Shown one piece after another: positions 6,746 to 14,050 of a stretch of DNA of 43,575 nt (position 1 is the first letter of the stretch; every line of letters begins with the position of its first letter). The translations under genes were made by a program, and so were the position numbers. The notes below the pieces were generated by a model, which worked only from the letters and a program-made list of their open reading frames with translations, searched no databases and was not told where the DNA came from. The stretch comes from a virus. The stretch spans positions 1 through 43,575 of IMG/VR virus record IMGVR_UViG_3300030102_003092; one strand, written 5' to 3'.

Positions 6746-7879
6746 ATGGTTGTAAGAAAAAAGAAAGTTATAAGAAAAATACCAAAAACTGGATTAAACG
6801 CCGTTCCATTTAAAAATGGGTTTCAAAGTACGTTACACTATTTTCAATACGATATCGAGAAGAAACAAGTTGGAGATATAGTGAAAACGTATATAAAAAA
6901 CAATTATAATAAAGATGATGCACGTCATATATTGTCTCATCCAGATTGGAAATTTTCAACGTATTCGCATTATGGCTGTGTAGCATATTGGTTAAATACA
7001 AATCAAGAATTAACTTGTAAAAAATTATCACAGACTGTGCTTGATGAATATCTTATTTCATTTAAAAATTACCTATCTGAATTGATAGAACCAGGTAAAA
7101 TTATTTTAAAAGAAAAAAAATTAAAAGAGAAAGAAAAAGGTAATATAGTTGTATTATCACCGCAACAAAGATTGCAAAAGAAAATAGGAGATACTATAAT
7201 ACAAGATCTTTTAGAATTAGAAGATGAATGGATAAAAGGAAAAGAAACTTCTTTAAACGTTTATGAACAGTTTAAATTATATGGGCTAAGTGGATCTGCT
7301 ACTTTACCCGTACAAACGATGGTTGAGGGCTGGTTACTTGATTATGAAGATGCTTATTTTAAAAAGTGTGAACAAGCTGTAGAAAGCTATTCACATTTGA
7401 AAAAATCAGAACTCAATCGTCGTATAAACGAATGTCACAGTATGTTAAACGATTTAGCTAAAATTAAACTAGCAACTCGTGCAATGAGAAAAGTAAAGAT
7501 TAATAAACCTAAATCTGCAGATAAACAAATTAAAAACGTTAACTATAAAAAAGAAGATAACAACTATAAACTAGTATCAATAAATCCCATTCAAATCGTG
7601 GGTAGTGTTATGCTTTATACATTTAACACCAAATATAAAGTTTTAACGCAATACGTAACTCGAGCTGGTAATGGATTCGAAATATCAGGATCTACTATTA
7701 AAAATTTTAGTAAAGAAGATAGTCGATCAATTACGTTAAGAAAGCCCGATGAAATTTTACCGATTATCATGAGCAAGTCTCAAACTCAGATTGATAAAGA
7801 GTGGAATAATCTTACTACAAAAACTACAACGCCAAATGGCAGAATTAATAAGGAAACAATATTATTGAGGGTTAAATGA
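6746..7879 (+). CDS. Conserved hypothetical phage protein
   Basis: A 377-residue protein with a basic N-terminus (MVVRKKKVIRKIPKTG), a central charged helical region (about 105-260) and a C-terminal beta-rich part from about 280 (NPIQIVGSVMLYTFNTKYK, ISGSTIKNF). It is placed one base after the previous stop with GAGGAG upstream, and overlaps the gp33-like gene by 4 nt (ATGA). Similar-sized unknown proteins sit before gene 33 in other marine T4-type phages. I cannot assign a role. Confidence 0.6.
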   Translation: MVVRKKKVIRKIPKTGLNAVPFKNGFQSTLHYFQYDIEKKQVGDIVKTYIKNNYNKDDARHILSHPDWKFSTYSHYGCVAYWLNTNQELTCKKLSQTVLDEYLISFKNYLSELIEPGKIILKEKKLKEKEKGNIVVLSPQQRLQKKIGDTIIQDLLELEDEWIKGKETSLNVYEQFKLYGLSGSATLPVQTMVEGWLLDYEDAYFKKCEQAVESYSHLKKSELNRRINECHSMLNDLAKIKLATRAMRKVKINKPKSADKQIKNVNYKKEDNNYKLVSINPIQIVGSVMLYTFNTKYKVLTQYVTRAGNGFEISGSTIKNFSKEDSRSITLRKPDEILPIIMSKSQTQIDKEWNNLTTKTTTPNGRINKETILLRVK

Positions 7880-8112
7880 TAGAAAATAATTTTCTTACAA
7901 AAAGTAAATTCACTAAGCTTATAGAAAAAACTGTAAGCGATTTAAATATTCCGTATATGGAAGCTATATTGCATGTATGCGATAAAAACGATATCGAACC
8001 AGAAGATGTCAAAAAATTTATATCACCAATAATAAAAGGTAAAGTCGAAGCTGAAGCAATGCAGCTTAATTATTTACCGAAATTAAATACATTAGATAGT
8101 GCTTTTTCTTAA
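7876..8112 (+). CDS. 33: gp33-like late-transcription co-activator
   Basis: A 78-residue protein. The order KSKFTKLIEKTVSDLNIPYMEAILHVCDKNDIEPEDVKKFISP...EAEAMQLNYLP matches my memory of the cyanophage gp33 family. T4 gp33 bridges the sliding clamp (gp45), host RNA polymerase and the late sigma gp55, and makes late transcription depend on replication. The eight TATAAATA boxes in this window are the sites such a system would serve. The gene overlaps the upstream ORF by 4 nt. The cognate gp55 and gp45 are not in the window. Confidence 0.72.
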   Translation: MIENNFLTKSKFTKLIEKTVSDLNIPYMEAILHVCDKNDIEPEDVKKFISPIIKGKVEAEAMQLNYLPKLNTLDSAFS

Positions 8113-8125
8113 GAAAGGAGAAAAG

Positions 8126-8317
8126 ATGAGAAAAATAATTTTATTAATAACGTGTGGAATTTTACTAAGTGCTTGTAATACTACATACGTAACACCAAAA
8201 GGCCAAAGACTTCTCGGTAATACAGCCATGGGTTGCGTACTTGGTGAAGTAGCATTTGGTGCTTGTGAAGAAGGTGCAGCAATCGGTGCATTTACAACCG
8301 TCATAACAGATCAATAA
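8126..8317 (+). CDS. Small lipoprotein with glycine-zipper-like segment
   Basis: The start at 8126 is chosen because AGGAG sits 5 nt upstream and a signal begins there: MRKIILLITCGILLSAC. The lipobox is LLSAC, with Cys17 as the lipidated residue. The mature part is only about 47 residues and contains a Gly/Ala-rich stretch (GNTAMGCVLGEVAFGACEEGAAIGAF) with two further Cys, resembling membrane-associated glycine zippers. An in-frame ATG at 8099 would bury the signal and is rejected. Possible roles are superinfection immunity, spanin-like lysis function or envelope modification; none is proved. Confidence 0.68.
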   Translation: MRKIILLITCGILLSACNTTYVTPKGQRLLGNTAMGCVLGEVAFGACEEGAAIGAFTTVITDQ

Positions 8318-8321
8318 AAGG

Positions 8322-8350
8322 TTTACATTTGATCAATTATACGGTATAAT
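8322..8350 (+). promoter_or_regulatory. Host sigma70-type promoter of gene 32
   Basis: TTTACA at 8322-8327, a 17-nt spacer beginning TTT, and TATAAT at 8345-8350. Unlike its two relatives at 2526 and 6017 it drives a long leader (about 74 nt) before the gp32 ATG at 8431. Confidence 0.85.
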
Positions 8351-8356
8351 TATGAT

Positions 8357-8430
8357 ATATATTATGTGTTCCGCTTATACAGGAACATTTATATTTCAGT
8401 TAATATTTCAGCAATACGGAGAAACATACA
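8357..8430 (+). promoter_or_regulatory. gp32 mRNA leader with hairpin and direct repeat
   Basis: The predicted leader contains a 6-bp stem, TGTTCC (8367-8372) and GGAACA (8382-8387), with a 9-nt loop. After it, ATATTTCAG occurs twice (about 8391-8399 and 8404-8412). A CGGAGA ribosome-binding site precedes the ATG. In T4, gp32 binds a structured leader of its own mRNA to repress translation; a similar autoregulatory role here is inference. Confidence 0.45.
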
Positions 8431-9339
8431 ATGTCATTCGAAAATTTAAAAAGAAATAGAGATCAAATCTCAAAACTACTCAAAGCCGCAGAATCAGATG
8501 GTGGTAAGAGTGAAAAGAAATCATACGTCGACGATAGGATTTGGAAACCAACAGTTGATCAAGCTGGTAATGGTTATTCTGTTATTCGTTTTTTACCTGC
8601 AGCCGAAGGTCAAGAATTACCATGGGTAAGATTTTGGGATCATGGTTTCAAAGGCCCGACTGGTCTATGGTATATCGAAAACTCTTTAACTTCTATCGGT
8701 CAAACAGATCCAGTCGGTGAGTTAAATTCAAGACTATGGAATTCTGGTAATGAAAAAGATAAAGAAAGAGCTCGAAATCAGAAACGTAGATTGCACTACG
8801 TTGCAAATATCCTTGTAAAATCCGATCCAAGTAACCCTACAAATGAAGGTAAAGTTTTTATCTTTAAGTTTGGTAAAAAGATCTTCGATAAAATTATGGA
8901 TGTGATGCAACCAGCATTTGCAGATGAAGATCCAATTAATCCATTTGATTTTTGGGAAGGTGCAGATTTTAAACTTAAAATTCGAAATGTAGAAGGTTAT
9001 CGTAACTATGATAAATCCGAATTTGCAAGTCAAAATGCATTAGCAGATGATGATGCCAAACTCGAAGAAATTTATAACAGAGTTTATAATCTACAAGAAT
9101 TTGTCGAACCTACAAACTATAAAACATATGATGAGCTTAAAGAAAAACTCATGAAAGTTTTAGGTGAAGACACTGTTTTAATGGGAACGCCGACTATGAA
9201 ACAGGAAGTTCAAATGAATGAACCTGTAGAAGCACCTATTCAAAACGTTACAGAAATATCTGAGGCTTCTACTTCGAATGAAACGGAATCTGAAGATGAT
9301 ACAATGTCTTACTTTGCGAAGTTAGCACAACAAGGTTAG
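8431..9339 (+). CDS. 32: gp32 single-stranded DNA-binding protein
   Basis: A 302-residue protein with the T4 gp32 layout: basic N-terminal cooperativity region (MSFENLKRNRDQISKLL), a core with YSVIRFLPA, FKGPTGLWYIENS, HYVANILVKSDPSNPTNEGKVFIFKFGKKI and the PFDFWEGADFKLKI segment, and an acidic C-terminal tail ending MSYFAKLAQQG that in T4 recruits replication partners. The protein has no cysteine at all. Where T4 has the zinc-binding CPVC it reads DPVG, so the structural zinc of T4 gp32 is absent. It coats ssDNA in replication, recombination and repair. It is transcribed alone from the promoter at 8322 and faces the minus-strand tail block. Confidence 0.95.
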   Translation: MSFENLKRNRDQISKLLKAAESDGGKSEKKSYVDDRIWKPTVDQAGNGYSVIRFLPAAEGQELPWVRFWDHGFKGPTGLWYIENSLTSIGQTDPVGELNSRLWNSGNEKDKERARNQKRRLHYVANILVKSDPSNPTNEGKVFIFKFGKKIFDKIMDVMQPAFADEDPINPFDFWEGADFKLKIRNVEGYRNYDKSEFASQNALADDDAKLEEIYNRVYNLQEFVEPTNYKTYDELKEKLMKVLGEDTVLMGTPTMKQEVQMNEPVEAPIQNVTEISEASTSNETESEDDTMSYFAKLAQQG

Positions 9340-9361
9340 GGTTGTTACTTAATAAACACGC

Positions 9362-9383
9362 GAGGGGCCATGGTTAGCCCCTC
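9362..9383. terminator. Convergent intergenic hairpin, possible bidirectional terminator
   Basis: A 7-bp GC-rich stem, GAGGGGC (9362-9368) / GCCCCTC (9377-9383), with an 8-nt loop, sits exactly between the converging ends of gp32 (plus) and the 9385 gene (minus). Neither strand has a good T tract after it, so intrinsic termination is uncertain; it could instead protect mRNA 3' ends. Confidence 0.55.
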
Positions 9384-9384
9384 A

Positions 9385-9600
9385 TCAAAAACCTCTTAAT
9401 CTTTTTCTAAGATTTTCCATTTCCTCATCATAATCATCAAAATTAATATCATTATGTTTTATCATTGCATCAATTGCTTTCCAATCAGTTGGTTCGATTT
9501 CGTGAGTGTTTTCTTCGATGAACAAAGCCGTTAACTGTGCAATAAGCCATATCGATCCACCGATCCCTACAATATATAAAAAGATTATATAAGCAGTCAT
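9385..9600 (-). CDS. Small membrane protein
   Basis: A 71-residue protein with one strong transmembrane helix at residues 4-28 (IIFLYIVGIGGSIWLIAQLTALF) and an acidic cytoplasmic tail ending in a basic helix (ENLRKRLRGF). Its ATG directly abuts the stop of the tape-measure-like gene (TAAATG), so it is the last gene of the minus-strand tail operon. No function is recognised. The location and single membrane helix would fit a holin, spanin or tail-associated role equally; I do not choose. Confidence 0.6.
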   Translation of the reverse strand: MTAYIIFLYIVGIGGSIWLIAQLTALFIEENTHEIEPTDWKAIDAMIKHNDINFDDYDEEMENLRKRLRGF

Positions 9601-11403
9601 TTAGTTTCGATCGAGATCGAATCCATTTGTCAATCCAGAATTATCTGATGCATCTTTAGAAATTGTAGGATTAGCGTCTAATGCGGTATGATTAGTTTGA
9701 CTAGTACTGTTATTATCTCCTCCAACAATTACTGGAGATCCATTTGCGGCGTTTTGTTCTATAGCTGCTTTTAATTCAATAATACCATCTGATAATGTTT
9801 GATTTCTCATTATTAATCTATCTAATTGTCTAAATTTATCTTCGCCTATTTCTCTTCCAGCTCCTATTTGTGCAGCTATTCTATCAAATCTGTCTTGAGA
9901 AAATTTAGTTATTTCACCAGACAAAACCTTATCATAAAACTGTTGATCTACTGCACTTAATCCTCTACCGGATCTATTAACCATTCCTTCTAAATCTTTT
10001 TGCAAAGTTTTTATTATTTTTTTGTTATCGTACTTTTCAATATTCATACTTTTTAAAGATAATTCTTCTGCAGTTTTTTCTTCTTTTTTAAACGGATTAA
10101 AGAAATTAATTAATGCTTTAAAGAAATTTTTAATCATTCCTTTTATTGAATTAAATGTTTCTTTTGCAACTCCAACCGGATCTTTTACAAATTCAACAAG
10201 TTTTTCAAATACTTTAAATGGAAAACCAACAATCGATTTAATTAAATCAACAAAGCTAAAGTCTTCAACGTATTTTAATATTGCGCCGGAATATGTTGAT
10301 TCGTCAATTTCACCAGTTTCTTTATTAACGCCAATACCTAAAAACTTTAATAGTTTTACAAATCCTGTTTTAATAAGATCTAATGGAGCTCCAAGAAAAT
10401 CACCGATAAAAGCCTTTAATGCTTCTTTTGTTTTTTCATAAGTGCTGCCTTCAGTTTTAATAAATGTATCAAAAGCTGTAAATGCTGAAAACAATATACC
10501 CAAAGGCCATAATATTCTACCAGCTAGTCTAAGTACGCCACCAGTGGCTTTTCCTACCGGGCCAGCAACAGCGCCAACTCCTGTTAATCCGAATTGTCCT
10601 AAAAATTTAAGAGTCTTTGCGAAAGGACCTGCTATATATTTTTCTATGCCAGTTGCAATAACACGTATTGGATATAGTAAAGTATTAATTCCTCTCATAA
10701 ATCTATTTGCAATATTAATAGGCGCTGCTTTAAATTTACCAGAAGCACTATCTTTTACTACCATTTTAGATCCATCTGGATTTAATCCCATTGAAAACAT
10801 TAAATTAGCAAGTAATCCTGCTTTAACAGATTTTAATCCATTTAATATTTGAGTTGTTAATGGTGTTTTTAAACCACTACCTGGTTGATTAAATTTTTTT
10901 AATGTTAAATCAAATCCTAAAAATTTTAAAATATTAAATTTTAATCTTGATAGTTTAAATGTTATGTATTTTGTAAAAGATCCAAATGCGCCAAATGATA
11001 ATATATCAAGAACTTTTGGAATTAAAGTAACTGGAAAAAACATCAACGCTTTACTTAAACTTTTAATATTTTTTAAAGCTGACACCTCCCAACCTCTTAA
11101 TCCAGATATAGCAGCTGTTACTGCGCCTATACTTGCAAGAATACCACTTAATCCTAATAATGGTGGAAGATCAATTTTTTTACCAGGACTTGATTTTATT
11201 TTATTTGTATTTCGACTTGTTTCGCGAGAAGATTCAAGTTTATCCATAGCAATTGCTTCAAGAGATCTTTGCATTCCTTTAAATATATTAGTCATCGTGG
11301 TTTGAAGCATTGCAACTTGATCGTTCAAAAATGCTAATTGAACAGTATTTTTATCCTGATTCTTTTGAAGTTGATTTATTACGCCTTTTAAATCGTCAGC
11401 CAT
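9601..11403 (-). CDS. Probable tail tape-measure protein (gp29-like by position)
   Basis: A 600-residue protein, close to T4 gp29 (590). It has an N-terminal helical/coiled-coil region (1-60), then long stretches of hydrophobic, glycine-rich helix (LPPLLGLSGILASIGAVTAAISGL; FLGQFGLTGVGAVAGPVGKATGG; RILWPLGILFSAFTAF) alternating with amphipathic helix. This composition is typical of tape-measure proteins, which set tail length and enter the host membrane on injection. It directly follows gp26 plus its frameshift extension, the same order as lambda G-GT-H. The ATG overlaps the end of that extension by 8 nt. Detailed homology to gp29 cannot be shown by eye. Confidence 0.7.
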   Translation of the reverse strand: MADDLKGVINQLQKNQDKNTVQLAFLNDQVAMLQTTMTNIFKGMQRSLEAIAMDKLESSRETSRNTNKIKSSPGKKIDLPPLLGLSGILASIGAVTAAISGLRGWEVSALKNIKSLSKALMFFPVTLIPKVLDILSFGAFGSFTKYITFKLSRLKFNILKFLGFDLTLKKFNQPGSGLKTPLTTQILNGLKSVKAGLLANLMFSMGLNPDGSKMVVKDSASGKFKAAPINIANRFMRGINTLLYPIRVIATGIEKYIAGPFAKTLKFLGQFGLTGVGAVAGPVGKATGGVLRLAGRILWPLGILFSAFTAFDTFIKTEGSTYEKTKEALKAFIGDFLGAPLDLIKTGFVKLLKFLGIGVNKETGEIDESTYSGAILKYVEDFSFVDLIKSIVGFPFKVFEKLVEFVKDPVGVAKETFNSIKGMIKNFFKALINFFNPFKKEEKTAEELSLKSMNIEKYDNKKIIKTLQKDLEGMVNRSGRGLSAVDQQFYDKVLSGEITKFSQDRFDRIAAQIGAGREIGEDKFRQLDRLIMRNQTLSDGIIELKAAIEQNAANGSPVIVGGDNNSTSQTNHTALDANPTISKDASDNSGLTNGFDLDRN

Positions 11404-11583
11404 TTTTAGTTGTCTCTTGTCTTAATTTTTCTTCTTTTAAATGTTGTTCTAATAATGATAAATAAATCTCTCTTTCGTATGGGATCATTTCCTCTATCTC
11501 AGTAAGTGAATAATGATAATGATGAAGCAAAAGAAAATTTGTTTTATAATAATTTTCTAAACTCTCATGAGATAGAGCTAACC
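11396..11583 (-). CDS. Frameshift extension of gp26 (gp51/GT-like tail chaperone segment)
   Basis: No start codon lies near the beginning of this open frame, yet it encodes a clearly protein-like stretch. Read in the -1 frame after the TTTTTTA slip site, it gives RLALSHESLENYYK..., then LLLHHYHYSLTEIEEMIPYE, REIYLSLLEQHLKEEK and a stop at 11396. The motif 'hh-y-l-EIE-MIP-ERE-Y--LL--HL-EE' resembles small ORFs annotated as gp51 or tail-assembly chaperone after gene 26 in T4-type phages. About 62 residues would be added to gp26. It fills the apparent 174-nt gap between gp26 and the tape measure. An internal ATG (EEMIP) could give only a 28-residue product. Confidence 0.7.
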
Positions 11584-12291
11584 TAAAAAATTTGAGACGC
11601 CCTCCACTACTTGTTTATTCTTATGTCCACAACTTACACAATCAAATTCTAAAGTATGTTGTAGCTTTGGTATATTTTCAATAAAATCTCTTACCTTTCC
11701 AAATTGACTAGAATTCATAGATTCCATAAACTCTTGTAATTCTCGTTTGCTAACCTCTTTTAAATTTATTCTTTCGTCATCGGTTATAATTGTTTTAAAA
11801 CAACTTTGCATTACTACAAAAATTTGATCAGCAGTTGGAGTATCACCCATTACGACGTCTGATCCAATTAAATCATTAAAACTAGGCCAATCTACTTCCA
11901 ATGTTATACTATCGTCTAATTTAATTGTTTTATTAACTTCAGGTATATGTATTTTTATATCATCAAGTCTAACATCAATTTCATTTTGTGTTTTACATTC
12001 TGAACACTCTAAACTTACTTTTGCAGTTTCTCCGACACTTTTTGATCTTATTTGTAAAAACATATATTCAATATCAAAAGATGTTAATTGATGTATTTTT
12101 ACTTCATCTTTTACACAACTTCTAATTGTATCTAAAAGAGAAGAAAAGACAACTCTATTGTCTTTTGATTCCATTGCAGTTAACAATGTTTTTTCTTCTT
12201 TCATTAAAAAAGGTCGATATCGAACTTCTTTATTCATTGATGGTATAATCATATTATAATTTACATCATTATTCAATCTTGGTAAAGCCAT
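11578..12291 (-). CDS. 26: gp26 baseplate hub / tail assembly protein
   Basis: A 237-residue protein of the T4 gp26 family (T4 gp26 is 208). Visible family features are an N-terminal VRYRPFLMKEEKTLLTAMES, a central SFDIEYMFLQIRSKSVGE, and two CxxC pairs (Cys96/Cys99 and Cys218/Cys221) that should form a zinc ribbon. In T4, gp26 is needed for hub assembly and has been compared with lambda gpG tail chaperones. The stop follows a perfect slippery heptamer, so a minor fusion product of about 300 residues is expected. GGAG precedes the ATG. It lies between a tube-like protein and the tape measure. Confidence 0.88.
   Translation of the reverse strand: MALPRLNNDVNYNMIIPSMNKEVRYRPFLMKEEKTLLTAMESKDNRVVFSSLLDTIRSCVKDEVKIHQLTSFDIEYMFLQIRSKSVGETAKVSLECSECKTQNEIDVRLDDIKIHIPEVNKTIKLDDSITLEVDWPSFNDLIGSDVVMGDTPTADQIFVVMQSCFKTIITDDERINLKEVSKRELQEFMESMNSSQFGKVRDFIENIPKLQHTLEFDCVSCGHKNKQVVEGVSNFLG
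11584..11590 (-). promoter_or_regulatory. Programmed -1 frameshift site U_UUU_UUA
   Basis: On the minus strand the last gp26 codons are AAT TTT TTA GGT TAG. The heptamer T_TTT_TTA is in the zero frame required for tandem slippage and is preceded by A_AAT_TTT, a second slippery pattern. The gp26 stop is 3 nt after the heptamer. A short CTCT...AGAG hairpin begins about 6 nt downstream. Confidence 0.7.
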
Positions 12292-12299
12292 AATTTCTC

Positions 12300-12944
12300 C
12301 TATAATTTAAAACTAATTTGAGAGTTTCCATTTCTCTTAAAATTAGTATACGACATTTGAATATTCAACTCAACAAATGCGTCTGGTTGATTATTAAATT
12401 CTATTGCACTAATCGTAGTAGGAAATGCGTCTATTAATTCTACTGAATATACAGATCTTCCGACGTTAATTCCAGATTTTGCGGTAAGTGAATTTAAAAA
12501 ATTTGTGACATCGATACCGATAGGTAATGAACCTACTTGAATATCAAAAGCTGTTCTTGGTATTGAATTACTCAATTGATGGATGACGACTTTAGCTTGA
12601 TAAGAATTTTTATAATTTGCTATTTGTCGATCTTCGTTGATTATAAAATCTTTCCATCTATCAAAATATCTTTTTACGTAATAATCGTTAGTTAATAAAA
12701 AAGTTAATGACACATCATCAACTGCATATCCGTATGCTATCTTTTCAAACTCCATACCGATTCGTCTATCTGTAGTTAATATTTGTTTACTTGGTATTGA
12801 AGCATTTGTACATAAAATATTTAATGGATCACTTGCTCGGCTAAATCCTGGTAAAGATGGTAATTCAACAAGAAAATTATTTGGTCTTGCAATGCCACCA
12901 CGTGATGCTACTGTACTTTTAAGATTATCTATTGATGCTACCAT
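12300..12944 (-). CDS. Tail-tube-family protein (gp19/gp54-like)
   Basis: A 214-residue protein: GGIARPNNFLVELP near residue 16, CTNASIPSKQILTTDRRIGMEFEKIAYGYAVDDVSLTFLLTNDYYVKRYFDRWKDFI in pieces across 45-100, and a C-terminal VELNIQMSYTNFKR. This is the pattern of the gp19 tail-tube fold, which T4 also uses in gp54, the tube initiator, and gp48. Placement among hub and tape-measure genes favours a gp54-like initiator or hub-tube adaptor rather than the main tube protein, but the distinction cannot be made by eye. Its stop shares one base region with the neighbouring ATG, so it is coupled to the gp2-like gene. Confidence 0.7.
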   Translation of the reverse strand: MVASIDNLKSTVASRGGIARPNNFLVELPSLPGFSRASDPLNILCTNASIPSKQILTTDRRIGMEFEKIAYGYAVDDVSLTFLLTNDYYVKRYFDRWKDFIINEDRQIANYKNSYQAKVVIHQLSNSIPRTAFDIQVGSLPIGIDVTNFLNSLTAKSGINVGRSVYSVELIDAFPTTISAIEFNNQPDAFVELNIQMSYTNFKRNGNSQISFKL

Positions 12945-13513
12945 TATAATCCACCATATAGTTTTCTTGAATCTTTGTATACTTTATTTGCACTTGCACC
13001 TCTCCAATCTGCCATCGGTAAAAAAGTTGCAATTTCCCATTCTGGTTTTTCAACAAGTGCAAATCGACTTTTAACGTGTGCAGTTAGATAATGTTTTAAT
13101 GCAGGTTTTAAAAACTTTTCGGGTATCTTACCGCCATTTCCAAGCACAACGTCTAACATCTTTGCTCTTAATACCGGTGGTAAGTAATGTAAGTTAACTC
13201 CTTTAAATCCGCCTTTAGCCGGTCCCATCATAATTACTAATGGAAACCCATCAAAGTATGGTAATGTTGCTTTATGTTTTGCATCATAATAATACATGTA
13301 CATATTACCGATAGGCGATGCAGATCGATCAGGTCTGCTTTTTAAACTTAATGCATCATCTTGCATGATATCTCTACGATTATTAATAGTTCTACCACGA
13401 AATAATTGTCTCGCTTTTTGACTAAACCAACGAATAGATTCTTTCGTTCGCGGTGTAATACCAGCGCGAAACGCTTCTATCTCCATTTGTCTAAATAAAC
13501 TTTCTCCAGCCAT
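12944..13513 (-). CDS. Probable gp2-like DNA end protector / head-completion protein
   Basis: A 189-residue protein with a basic N-terminal helical region (to about 65), then IGNMYMYYYDAKHKATLPYFDGFPLVIMM, GFKGVNLHYLPPVLRAKMLDVV and a C-terminal EWEIATFLPMADWRGASANKVYKDSR. I associate this conserved set with T4-superfamily proteins annotated as gp2 DNA end protector. T4 also places gene 2 next to gene 4, as here. The gp2 assignment is moderate; that it is a conserved T4-type structural gene is much surer. A late promoter lies 5 nt before the ATG, predicting a leaderless late mRNA. Confidence 0.6.
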   Translation of the reverse strand: MAGESLFRQMEIEAFRAGITPRTKESIRWFSQKARQLFRGRTINNRRDIMQDDALSLKSRPDRSASPIGNMYMYYYDAKHKATLPYFDGFPLVIMMGPAKGGFKGVNLHYLPPVLRAKMLDVVLGNGGKIPEKFLKPALKHYLTAHVKSRFALVEKPEWEIATFLPMADWRGASANKVYKDSRKLYGGL

Positions 13514-13518
13514 ATCGT

Positions 13519-13526
13519 TATTTATA
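13519..13526 (-). promoter_or_regulatory. T4-type late promoter TATAAATA (minus strand)
   Basis: TATTTATA on the plus strand is TATAAATA on the minus. Only 5 nt separate the box from the ATG at 13513, so the expected +1 is the A of that ATG. Confidence 0.75.
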
Positions 13527-13527
13527 A

Positions 13528-14025
13528 TTATTTTTTACGTTTTCTTCGATATGGTCTAAATCGTTTTAACGGTTTCAATTTACCAGGCATTGCCTTTGGT
13601 AACAATCCCATTTCTTGTAATGTTTTTTCTGTCCATATTTGAAACTCCCAACCGCGATCTTTACAAAAAGTTTCTGCTGCTTCCCACTTATTCATATTTT
13701 TAACGTATGTAAAACCTTCTACGATATATTTCTTCGTGCGTTTAGGACCGGTCGGTGGTGAAGTTTGATCTTCTGGTTTAATCTCAACTAACACTGTTTT
13801 ATCTTCAAATACTATTTTTATATCAGGAAAATACTTGTGATAACGTTTATCTGCTTCATAATAATACGGTATTATGATTTCTTCTGATGACCATTGTTTT
13901 ACGTTAGGATTTTCATCGCACCATTTGAATACATGTCTTTCCCATAAAGAACGATAAATGATATTATCAAAATCACCTTTATACTTCTTAATGTTCTTTA
14001 CTTTAAACTTGCCAGAATATGCCAT
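13528..14025 (-). CDS. 4: gp4 head completion protein
   Basis: A 165-residue protein matching T4 gp4 (about 150): FKVKNIKKYKGDFDNIIYRSLWE, then VKQWSSEEIIIPYYYEADKRYHKYFPD, then TVLVEIKPEDQT and the C-terminal WEAAETFCKDRGWEFQIWTEK. T4 has the same SSEEIIIPY and VEIKP-type core. The core resembles a nuclease fold (E, D, ExK), and gp4 caps the filled head before tail joining. The extreme C-terminus is Lys/Arg-rich. It is transcribed from the minus-strand late box at 14051-14058. Confidence 0.92.
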   Translation of the reverse strand: MAYSGKFKVKNIKKYKGDFDNIIYRSLWERHVFKWCDENPNVKQWSSEEIIIPYYYEADKRYHKYFPDIKIVFEDKTVLVEIKPEDQTSPPTGPKRTKKYIVEGFTYVKNMNKWEAAETFCKDRGWEFQIWTEKTLQEMGLLPKAMPGKLKPLKRFRPYRRKRKK

Positions 14026-14032
14026 AATTTGA

Positions 14033-14040
14033 TATAAATA
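14033..14040 (+). promoter_or_regulatory. T4-type late promoter TATAAATA driving gp48 operon
   Basis: Exact box; predicted +1 near 14046, with the gp48 ATG at 14071. It is interlocked with an opposing late box at 14051-14058. Confidence 0.8.
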
Positions 14041-14050
14041 GTTTTAAATT

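Noticed and set aside
8099-8125. In-frame ATG at 8099 as the start of the lipoprotein
   Set aside because: It adds KKGEK before the signal and overlaps gp33; AGGAG directs the start to 8126.
10022-11305. Three long plus-strand ORFs (113-139 codons) opposite the tape-measure gene
   Set aside because: They are antisense shadows of a low-complexity helical gene. They have no ribosome-binding sites or domain pattern, and the minus-strand product is clearly the real one.
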